Source: Candidatus Yanofskybacteria bacterium RIFCSPHIGHO2_01_FULL_39_8b (GTDB lineage Bacteria; Patescibacteriota; Minisyncoccia; 2-02-FULL-40-12; GWA2-44-9). From it: 5,371 nucleotides of DNA. Each line of letters starts with the position of its first letter. Within the stretch, counting starts at the first letter, position 1. Location of the stretch: NCBI GenBank assembly GCA_001794015.1, contig MGIZ01000064.1, positions 1 through 5,371 on the forward strand, in the 5' to 3' direction. Positions 1 through 4,858 of the stretch are shown one piece after another. Both the position numbers and the translations under genes were made by a program. A model generated the notes under the pieces. It was not told the origin of the DNA, made no database searches, and saw nothing but the letters and a program-made list of their open reading frames with translations.

Positions 1-1
1 A

Positions 2-316
2 CTGGAAAAATTTATTAATTATAGCCGCGGTTTTATATTTACTCTTGGCGAAGGAATGCCCGGCCGGATTTGGTTGTCTAAGAAACCGGAATGGGAAAAC
101 GACGTTTCCAAAATGTCCATCTCAACCTTCTTAAGGGCTAAATTTGCCGAAGAATGCAATATTAGAGCGGCGTTTGGATTTCCAGTTTTGGACGATCGCG
201 ACAATGTTATTGCCGTTATTGTTTTTTTTATGCAAAAAGCCAGTCGTAAAGATGAGGGATTCGTCAAGTTTATTTCGGCCGTAGCTAACGGTCTCAATCT
301 TTTTTTTTCGCTATAA
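2..316 (+). CDS. GAF-domain N-terminal part of a sensor histidine kinase (5' partial, frameshifted at its 3' end)
   Basis: This frame is open from the left edge, so the gene begins outside the window. The translation runs from LEKFINYSRG through GEGMPGRIW, a KPEW-NDVSK segment, FLRAKFAEE, AAFGFPVL and VIAVIVFFM to FVKFISAVANGLNLFF. These are the successive landmarks of the GAF domains that sit before PAS/histidine-kinase modules: the GEG-PGR-W turn, the FPVL strand, the IAV-FF strand and the closing helix. GAF domains bind small ligands or mediate dimer signalling; the ligand here cannot be told. The frame stops at TAA 314-316 just after a nine-T run. Dropping one T gives NLFFRYKLLEERTALLQS and joins directly to the next frame. 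I therefore read this as the front of the same kinase, not as a separate GAF protein. The methionine at 56 lies inside the domain core and is not the true start. Confidence 0.8.
   Translation: MEKFINYSRGFIFTLGEGMPGRIWLSKKPEWENDVSKMSISTFLRAKFAEECNIRAAFGFPVLDDRDNVIAVIVFFMQKASRKDEGFVKFISAVANGLNLFFSL
300..308 (+). other. Nine-T homopolymer: -/+1 frameshift site between GAF and PAS parts of the kinase
   Basis: Nine consecutive T residues end the GAF frame and offset it by one base from the PAS-kinase frame. With eight T the codons read AAT CTT TTT TTT CGC TAT AAA CTG TTG, giving a continuous NLFFRYKLLEE linker. With nine T the GAF frame stops at 314-316. A neighbouring eight-T run at 222-229 in the same gene is in frame. 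The cause could be a sequencing or assembly indel, a real mutation, or a slippage site that RNA polymerase reads in both frames. Confidence 0.8.
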
Positions 317-320
317 ACTG

Positions 321-1370
321 TTGGAAGAAAGAACGGCTCTTTTGCAATCAGCGGTTGGATCATCAAGCCAAAGCATTTTAATCACTTCTCCTGATGCCAA
401 GATAATTTTTATCAATAAAGCCTGGGAGCTTATGACCGGCTATTCTTTTGATGACACAATAGGCAAAAACCCCAGTGAATTGTGGGGCGGGCACATGACT
501 AATAATTTTTATGAAAAGCTTTGGTATATTATAAAAACCGAGAAAAAACCATTTAGCGGCGAGCTTGAAAATGTCAAAAAAAATGGAGTCAAATACTGGC
601 AGGAGAGCCACATAACTCCGATTTTAGACGAATATGGAGAAATTAAATTTTTTATGGCCATTGCGGCAGAGGTTACCGAGAAAAAACAAAAAGAACAGTT
701 TCGGGATGAGTTTGTGTCGATTATAGGCCACCAGCTTCGCAACCCGCTCATTACCATAAGCTGGTTGATCGAATGGCTGTCAAAAAGCACTAATCTTACC
801 GAAGAAGATAAGGAAAAAATTAAGAATATTTACCAGCAGAACAAAGGTCTTTCCAGTTTTGTCGAAGATCTGCTGATGTTATCGCGGGCTGGAAAGAACA
901 ATCTGACCAAAGAAAAATTTGATTTCAAGTCCGAAATACAGATGATCCTTGGAGAAGTTCAAAACCGCAATCCCAAGGTTAAATTAAACTTCTACACAGA
1001 AGGCGAGGGTCTGTTCATATCGACTAACAAATCGATGGCTACCCAGGTATTCTCTAATCTTATATACAATGCGGCTGAATATGCGGATAAAGACAAGGGT
1101 GAAGTTGAAGTAAAGATCGCTAAAACAAAGGATGGGTTATTGTTTTCTTCCTATAATAATGGTCCCGAAATAACTGAAGGAGACAAGCCTAAAATATTTT
1201 CCAAACTTTTCAGGTCTGATCTTGCCAAAGAATATAAAAAAAGCGGAACCGGCCTGGGGCTATTCATTGTTAAGACGATTTGCGATAGCTTCGGCTGGAA
1301 TGTCTGGTTCGAGTCGGGAGCTGGACTGGGAACGACCTTCTATGTTAAGATACCCATAAATAAAGTTTAA
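321..1370 (+). CDS. PAS-HisKA-HATPase sensor histidine kinase (C-terminal part of the frameshifted GAF-PAS kinase)
   Basis: Numbering is from TTG 321. A PAS domain spans about residues 8-122 (ITSPDAKIIFINKAWELMTGYS, closing with ITPILDEYGEIKFFMAIAAEVTEKK). A HisKA helix pair follows at about 124-190, with the phospho-acceptor H137 in GHQLRNPL. The HATPase_c domain covers about 230-346: N-box NLIYNAAEYA (N246, N250), G1-like NNGPEI (279-284) and G2 GTGLGL (309-314). It should autophosphorylate H137 and pass phosphate to a response regulator not seen here. No membrane segment is visible, so a cytoplasmic sensor is likely. The H+1 residue is Gln rather than Glu, and the first Asp of the G1 DxGxG is Asn279. 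No ribosome-binding site precedes TTG 321, and reading back in frame gives RYKLLEERTALLQ, the linker from the GAF domain. The start is therefore probably an artefact of the broken frame. The stop is TAA 1368-1370. Confidence 0.9.
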   Translation: MEERTALLQSAVGSSSQSILITSPDAKIIFINKAWELMTGYSFDDTIGKNPSELWGGHMTNNFYEKLWYIIKTEKKPFSGELENVKKNGVKYWQESHITPILDEYGEIKFFMAIAAEVTEKKQKEQFRDEFVSIIGHQLRNPLITISWLIEWLSKSTNLTEEDKEKIKNIYQQNKGLSSFVEDLLMLSRAGKNNLTKEKFDFKSEIQMILGEVQNRNPKVKLNFYTEGEGLFISTNKSMATQVFSNLIYNAAEYADKDKGEVEVKIAKTKDGLLFSSYNNGPEITEGDKPKIFSKLFRSDLAKEYKKSGTGLGLFIVKTICDSFGWNVWFESGAGLGTTFYVKIPINKV

Positions 1371-1376
1371 ACTCCA

Positions 1377-1557
1377 ATGGCAGACGGCTCAAACATAAAT
1401 ACCGATATCAATCAATTAAATTTAAAATAACCCCGCATTTAATGATGGTTATCAGGGACAAACTAACTGATCACCTATTTTATTTGGAATAATTGCCGGA
1501 CTGATCGGCGGTTGGACTATCAGCCAGTTTCTGAAGAGAAAACCGGCCGCAAGTTAA
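1377..1557 (+). pseudogene. Possible remnant of a small single-pass membrane protein
   Basis: An ATG six bases after the kinase stop begins MADGSNINTDINQLNLK and stops at TAA 1428-1430. Skipping the T at 1428 continues as NPAFNDGYQGQTN, meets TGA 1468-1470, and then reads SPILFGIIAGLIGGWTISQ and FLKRKPAAS to TAA 1555-1557. The last part has the look of a glycine-rich membrane helix (IIAGLIGGW) followed by a basic cytoplasmic tail (LKRK). One deletion and one nonsense change would restore a protein of about 60 residues. I do not recognise a family. The two lesions could be decay or sequence errors, and the first part may be chance reading. It would have been co-transcribed with the kinase upstream. 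The rest of 1371-1592 shows only a short 16-codon ATG frame (1442-1492) that I do not support as a gene. Confidence 0.3.
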
Positions 1558-1566
1558 AAGCAATCA

Positions 1567-1591
1567 AAGAGTATAAAATCTAAGAGTATAA
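1567..1591 (+). repeat. 10-bp direct repeat AAGAGTATAA upstream of the small hypothetical gene
   Basis: The decamer AAGAGTATAA occurs at 1567-1576 and again at 1582-1591, 15 bp start to start. Each copy contains a -10-like hexamer: TATAAA at 1572-1577 and TATAAT at 1587-1592, the second touching ATG 1593. No convincing -35 hexamer lies 16-18 bp upstream of either. If the second box is a true -10, transcription would start inside the annotated frame near 1599, which would favour the downstream ATG at 1671. Confidence 0.4.
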
Positions 1592-1592
1592 T

Positions 1593-1841
1593 ATGTTTTC
1601 AGAATCTTTTAAAGAAAATAAAGATCCGGAGCAAAATCATCGGCCGAAACAAGAAGGGGAGTTTTTCGGGATGACCCCCGCAGAGAAAGAGCTTTTGACT
1701 AAAGCGAAAGATAAATATAAAACCCCAGAAGATCTGCTTAGAGGAGTTGGTTGGGTTAAAAAGACCGGAGAAAAAGTTGAATTTGAATTAAAATATCACA
1801 AGTTGCCGCCTCACAAGTTACCGTCTAAATCTAAAAAATGA
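1593..1841 (+). CDS. Small hydrophilic hypothetical protein, 82 residues
   Basis: I do not recognise this protein. It is strongly charged, Lys/Glu rich, with no signal peptide, no membrane segment and no Cys. The N-terminal 26 residues are polar and low in complexity. The middle, MTPAEKELLTKAKDKYKT then PEDLLRGVGWVKKTGEKVEFEL, looks like one or two helices followed by a short strand pair and is the likely folded core. The tail carries an HKLPP-HKLPS repeat and a basic end, SKSKK. ATG 1593 has no ribosome-binding site. ATG 1671 (residue 27) has AAGGGGAG at 1654-1661 with a 9-base spacer and would give a 56-residue protein that keeps the core, so the start is open. It ends at TGA 1839-1841, whose last base begins a perfect hairpin. 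It probably shares a transcript with the kinase upstream. Confidence 0.65.
   Translation: MFSESFKENKDPEQNHRPKQEGEFFGMTPAEKELLTKAKDKYKTPEDLLRGVGWVKKTGEKVEFELKYHKLPPHKLPSKSKK
1654..1661 (+). promoter_or_regulatory. Possible ribosome-binding site favouring an internal start at 1671
   Basis: AAGGGGAG lies nine bases upstream of ATG 1671, which is in frame with the 82-codon gene. It is the only Shine-Dalgarno-like sequence near either candidate start. Since it lies inside the longer frame, chance is possible. Confidence 0.35.
1797..1826 (+). repeat. 15-bp in-frame tandem duplication at the 3' end of the small hypothetical gene
   Basis: CACAAGTTGCCGCCT at 1797-1811 is followed directly by CACAAGTTACCGTCT at 1812-1826, with two mismatches. 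The unit is in frame and encodes HKLPP then HKLPS (residues 69-78). The two differences show it is not a fresh duplication. Confidence 0.8.
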
Positions 1842-1882
1842 TCAAAACATAAAAAGAGTTCAACCTCTTTTTATGTTTTGAT
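1841..1882 (+). terminator. Perfect 18-bp inverted repeat, probable terminator hairpin
   Basis: The arm at 1841-1858 (ATCAAAACATAAAAAGAG) pairs perfectly with 1865-1882, leaving the six-base loop TTCAAC. It begins at the last base of the TGA stop of the 82-codon gene. The stem is AT rich, and no long T run follows it on the + strand. The internal five-T run lies within the 3' arm, and the matching A run means the structure reads the same way on both strands. It is a good end for the kinase operon, either as a terminator or as a 3'-end stabiliser. Confidence 0.65.
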
Positions 1883-1918
1883 TTGACCGATATAGATTTA
1901 ATTAGACATAATGACAAA

Positions 1919-1950
1919 CCTCGTCTGGTTCATTCCAACCGAGGCTTTTT
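1919..1950 (+). terminator. Second, Rho-independent terminator-like hairpin with T run
   Basis: CCTCG at 1919-1923 pairs with CGAGG at 1940-1944, and an inner GGTT (1927-1930) can pair with AACC (1937-1940) around CATTCC. The structure is followed at once by CTTTTT. Stem plus U-tract fits intrinsic termination on the + strand. It lies about 37 bases after the first hairpin, so the two form a tandem barrier between the kinase unit and the ATPase promoter. Confidence 0.65.
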
Positions 1951-2014
1951 ATCTCAACAATTTCTAAAAGACTTTAGATGTAAAATTTTAAATAAAAATA
2001 AAGCCAGGGTTCAG

Positions 2015-2038
2015 CAATAGCGCAATAGCGCAATAGTG
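2015..2038 (+). repeat. Three-unit 8-bp tandem repeat (CAATAGCG, CAATAGCG, CAATAGTG)
   Basis: Two exact copies of CAATAGCG at 2015-2022 and 2023-2030 are followed by CAATAGTG at 2031-2038. The third unit differs by one base and is also the outer end of the left arm of the large palindrome. The array therefore directly abuts and overlaps the inverted repeat. Replication slippage could change the copy number. Confidence 0.85.
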
Positions 2039-2078
2039 CTTATAAAAAATGCAATTGCATTTTTTATAAGCACTATTG
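2031..2078. repeat. Perfect 48-bp palindrome with no spacer
   Basis: Each 24-base arm matches the other exactly, with the centre between 2054 and 2055 (GCAA|TTGC). The left arm runs CAATAGTGCTTATAAAAAAT and then GCAA; the right arm is its exact reverse complement and ends CACTATTG at 2078. The symmetry stops at the flanking bases (G at 2030, A at 2079). Such a sequence can form a long hairpin in RNA or single-stranded DNA, or a cruciform. It may act as a terminator in both directions because a six-T run sits in each strand's 3' arm, or it may be a mobile-element or recombination remnant. It has no coding content. Confidence 0.9.
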
Positions 2079-2125
2079 ATGAGTAATATCAGCTTGGTAA
2101 TAATGTTGAAGTGAGGAAAGGGTTG

Positions 2126-2154
2126 GCGACAGCTTGTTTTTAATACGATATAAT
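2126..2154 (+). promoter_or_regulatory. Sigma-70-type promoter of the P-type ATPase gene
   Basis: A perfect -10 hexamer TATAAT lies at 2149-2154. GCGACA at 2126-2131 matches four of the six bases of the -35 consensus TTGACA, with the ideal 17-bp spacer. Transcription would be expected to begin about seven bases after the -10 box, at or next to A2161, which is also the first base of the ATG of the ATPase gene. Confidence 0.7.
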
Positions 2155-2160
2155 AATACT

Positions 2161-4764
2161 ATGCTGGACTCAAAATCTATAAAACAACCTTTCTGGTCAA
2201 TGTCAGTTGAAGAAACGCTTCATGCTCTTGAAACCCGCATGGAAGGATTATCCGAAGAAGAAGTTGGCAGAAGAATCGGTCTTTTTGGCCTGAACGAAAT
2301 CAGGGATGGTATGGGTTTGTCCTGGCTTAGGCTTTTTCTAAATCAATTCAAAAGCCCTCTCATTTTTATACTTATTGTTGCCGGTACGGTAACTTTTTTC
2401 TTGAAAGATTGGCTCGATACCGGAGTAATTTTAGGAGCGGTATTAGTCAATGTTATACTGGGTTTTTACCAGGAAGCAAAAGCCGAGAATGTTCTCGAAC
2501 TCTTAAAATCTTACGTTAAAACAAGGACAAGAATAAGGCGGGAAGGCGGAGAGAATATTATTGATGCCGTGCGGCTTGTTCCCGGCGATATTATCAGGGT
2601 AAGTCTGGGAGATAAGGTGTCTGCTGACGGCCGGATAATTTTTGCCAATAATTTTGAAGTTGATGAATCAGTTTTGACCGGGGAATCAATTCCGGTTGAG
2701 AAAAAAGCCGATCCGGTTGAAACACCGGCTTCAGTTGCCGATCGCTCGTCAATGGTTTTTGGAAGAACTCTGGCGGTAGGTGGATTTGCCGATGTAGTTA
2801 TTACGGCGACCGGTATGAATACGGAATTCGGCAAGATAACCGCTCTTTTAGAAAAAAAGAATGAATCAAAAACTCCCCTTCAAATAGCCATAGCTCATTT
2901 TTCGTTTTGGTCGGGATTGATACTACTAATCATGACTATCGGTCTTTTCAGTTTTGGGATTTATCTTAAATATAATACGTTGGAAATGTTTCTAATTGCG
3001 GTGGCCGTTGCCGTTTCGGCCGTACCCGAAGGTTTGCCAATCGCTCTTACGGTTATTATGGCGGTGGGAGTTGAACATTTAGCCAAAAGAAAGGGGATAG
3101 TCAGACGGCTTTTGGCCGCCGAAACGCTTGGTTCAACCAGTTTGATATTAACAGATAAGACCGGAACTCTAACCGAAGCAAAAATGGAACTGACCGGTCT
3201 TATTCCTTATCGGGGTTCTTCTTCGGAACAGGTTAACAATCTTTTAATTGAAGCGCTGACGACAGTTGATGTTGTAATTGAAAATCCCAACGAGGAACCA
3301 TCCAAATGGAGGATGTTCGGTAATATTATGGAAGTAGCTTTAGTAAGGGGTGCTGTCCAGAAAGGAATTTTTGTTGACAGAATTTTAAAAGAAAATCCAG
3401 TTTTTGACAGATTGGCCTTCAGTTCTGATAGGAAATTTGCCGCTTCAGTTCATGCCCATAATTCAAGCCGAAGGATGATGCTTCTCGGAGCGCCGGAGAT
3501 ATTGATTCATAAAACAAGCCTTTCGGAAGAAGAAAAAAATGAAATTATTAAAGAAATAGATGAAAGGGCTTTTTCGGGAGAAAGAGTTTTGGGCGTTGTA
3601 TCAACCGAACCGGCACCGGATAATTACAAGAGCTTGAAAGAATATGATTTTCATAGTTTAAATTTTGACGGGCTTATTACTTTTCGCGATCCGCTTCGTC
3701 CCGGCGTGTTTGAATCAATGCAAAGAATATCCGAGGCCGGAGTTAAAACGATAATTGTTACCGGAGACCACAAGGGTACGGCCGAAGCTGTTGCCCGTGA
3801 GCTTGGTTTGATTGACGGCAAGGGAGCGGTGCTTACCGGCGATGATCTTAATCATTTAGATAAAGATGAATTTTATTCCCGGGCTGACAAAACAACTGTT
3901 TATGCCAGGGTTACGCCGGAACAAAAGGTAAAAATAGCTAAAATGTACAAGGAAAAAGGCTATATTGTGGCTATGACCGGCGACGGCGTTAATGATGCTC
4001 CGGCTTTGGATGAAGCTAATATTGGCATTGCTCTTGGGTCCGGAACGGAAGTTACAAAAAGCGCAGCTGACCTAGTCATCTTGGATAATAATTATGAAAC
4101 TATTGTTGTGGCGATTGAACAGGGGCGGAGAATATTTGATAATATCCGCAAAGTAATCGTCTATCTTTTATCAAATTCTTTAGATGAACTTTTTTTAATT
4201 GGCGGATCTATTTTTGCCGGGCTCACTCTTCCCATAAGCGCCATTCAGATATTATTTGTTAATTTTTTCTCGGATAGTTTTCCGGCGATTGCTTTTGCTT
4301 TTGAAAAAGGCGTAGATGATATTGGAAAATATCCCAAAAAATCTTCGGCCAACCTGTTTGACGGGCAGATTAAATTTTTGCTTTTAGCTATTGGAGCAAC
4401 GACTAGCGTTTTTCTGTTTTTGCTGTATCACTCTCTTCTTAAGCGCGGTTTTCAGCCGGAGGTGGTTCGGACTTTTATTTTTGCCAGTTTTGGCACCTAT
4501 ACCCTGTTGGCCTCCTTTTCATTAAGGAGTCTGGATAAAAGCATTTTTAGATATAATCCATTTTCAAATCTATATTTATTCGGCGGAGTAACAATGGGAA
4601 TAGGACTGACATTATCTGCGGTTTATCTGCCATTTTTACAAAAGATACTGGGAACCGTATCTCTATCCTTGTTTTGGGCGATAGGCGTTGGGTTGGTTGG
4701 TATATTCAACATTCTGGCCATTGAATTTGGCAAATTTGTTTATAAGAAATTTTTTGATAAATAA
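2161..4764 (+). CDS. P2-type cation-transporting ATPase, calcium-pump-like, 867 residues
   Basis: This ATP-driven membrane pump is complete. Numbering is from ATG 2161. A cation-ATPase N-terminal domain (EETLHALETRMEGLSEEEV) precedes M1-M2 (about 66-103). The actuator domain has TGES 173-176. M3-M4 (about 249-300) carry PEGLP 289-293. The phosphorylation site is DKTGT with D332. The nucleotide domain has FSSDRK 420-425, and the hinge carries DPLR (D510), TGD 534-536 and TGDGVNDAP 606-614. M5-M10 lie between about 664 and 858. E290, N701 and D705 match the SERCA site II ligands (E309, N796, D800), which favours Ca2+. E676 aligns with E771, but S673 stands at N768 and M8 has no acidic ligand, so one ion per cycle is likely. 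Oddities: Leu442 replaces the Lys of KGAPE, and the DPTE-like motif reads GNIMEVAL. An upstream TTG at 2134 lies inside the promoter and is rejected as the start. Confidence 0.93.
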   Translation: MLDSKSIKQPFWSMSVEETLHALETRMEGLSEEEVGRRIGLFGLNEIRDGMGLSWLRLFLNQFKSPLIFILIVAGTVTFFLKDWLDTGVILGAVLVNVILGFYQEAKAENVLELLKSYVKTRTRIRREGGENIIDAVRLVPGDIIRVSLGDKVSADGRIIFANNFEVDESVLTGESIPVEKKADPVETPASVADRSSMVFGRTLAVGGFADVVITATGMNTEFGKITALLEKKNESKTPLQIAIAHFSFWSGLILLIMTIGLFSFGIYLKYNTLEMFLIAVAVAVSAVPEGLPIALTVIMAVGVEHLAKRKGIVRRLLAAETLGSTSLILTDKTGTLTEAKMELTGLIPYRGSSSEQVNNLLIEALTTVDVVIENPNEEPSKWRMFGNIMEVALVRGAVQKGIFVDRILKENPVFDRLAFSSDRKFAASVHAHNSSRRMMLLGAPEILIHKTSLSEEEKNEIIKEIDERAFSGERVLGVVSTEPAPDNYKSLKEYDFHSLNFDGLITFRDPLRPGVFESMQRISEAGVKTIIVTGDHKGTAEAVARELGLIDGKGAVLTGDDLNHLDKDEFYSRADKTTVYARVTPEQKVKIAKMYKEKGYIVAMTGDGVNDAPALDEANIGIALGSGTEVTKSAADLVILDNNYETIVVAIEQGRRIFDNIRKVIVYLLSNSLDELFLIGGSIFAGLTLPISAIQILFVNFFSDSFPAIAFAFEKGVDDIGKYPKKSSANLFDGQIKFLLLAIGATTSVFLFLLYHSLLKRGFQPEVVRTFIFASFGTYTLLASFSLRSLDKSIFRYNPFSNLYLFGGVTMGIGLTLSAVYLPFLQKILGTVSLSLFWAIGVGLVGIFNILAIEFGKFVYKKFFDK

Positions 4765-4792
4765 TAATATGAGAGCAAGATTGAGACAGAGC

Positions 4793-4815
4793 TGGCCGGC
4801 TCGCTGGGCCGGCCA
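4793..4815 (+). other. GC-rich hairpin between the ATPase and ccdA-like genes
   Basis: TGGCCGGC at 4793-4800 pairs perfectly with GCCGGCCA at 4808-4815 around the loop TCGCTGG. The local G+C is far above its surroundings. No T run follows, so it is not a classical intrinsic terminator. It could attenuate or stabilise the message between the two genes. It lies within a 20-codon ATG frame at 4769-4831 (starting MRARLRQSW), which has no other support as a gene. Confidence 0.6.
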
Positions 4816-4833
4816 AGCGGTCTGTAAATGACC

Positions 4834-4858
4834 AGAGGGTAATAGCAATGCACTAATG
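4834..4858 (+). promoter_or_regulatory. Ribosome-binding site with a two-codon ORF overlapping the ccdA-like start
   Basis: AGAGGG at 4834-4839 sits 8 bases before ATG 4848, which reads only ATG CAC TAA. The A of that stop (4854-4856) is also the A of ATG 4856, the start of the CcdA-like protein, giving a TAATG overlap. The same AGAGGG is 16 bases from ATG 4856, long for direct initiation. Ribosomes could load at 4848 and restart at 4856, or the SD could simply be poorly spaced. Confidence 0.45.

Noticed and set aside
1468..1470. In-frame TGA read as Gly or Trp (alternative genetic code)
   Set aside because: TGA serves as a convincing stop for the 82-codon gene, directly followed by a hairpin. 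No in-frame TGA occurs in the kinase, ATPase or CcdA-like genes, so the standard bacterial code fits better.
2015..2078. CRISPR-like array
   Set aside because: The units are 8 bp, tandem and without spacers, and they merge into a palindrome. There are no cas genes in the window.
2031..2078. XerCD dif-type or integrase attachment site
   Set aside because: The palindrome is longer than dif, has no 6-8 bp central spacer and no direct-repeat flanks of an inserted element. No recombinase gene is nearby.
2134..2160. TTG start nine codons upstream of the ATPase ATG
   Set aside because: The TTG lies between the -35 and -10 boxes, so it would not be on the transcript. It has no ribosome-binding site at proper spacing.
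2511..2834. 107-codon antisense frame inside the ATPase gene
   Set aside because: It is opposite the well-supported actuator domain, has no recognisable protein features, and is best explained as a shadow of the real gene's codon use.
4791..4846. tRNA-like look (GGTC-TGTAAAT-GACC with a GTA triplet, as in a tRNA-Tyr anticodon arm)
   Set aside because: The perfect 4-bp stem does not put GTA at the anticodon position with a five-pair stem, and no acceptor stem, T-loop (TTC-A) or CCA end can be found.
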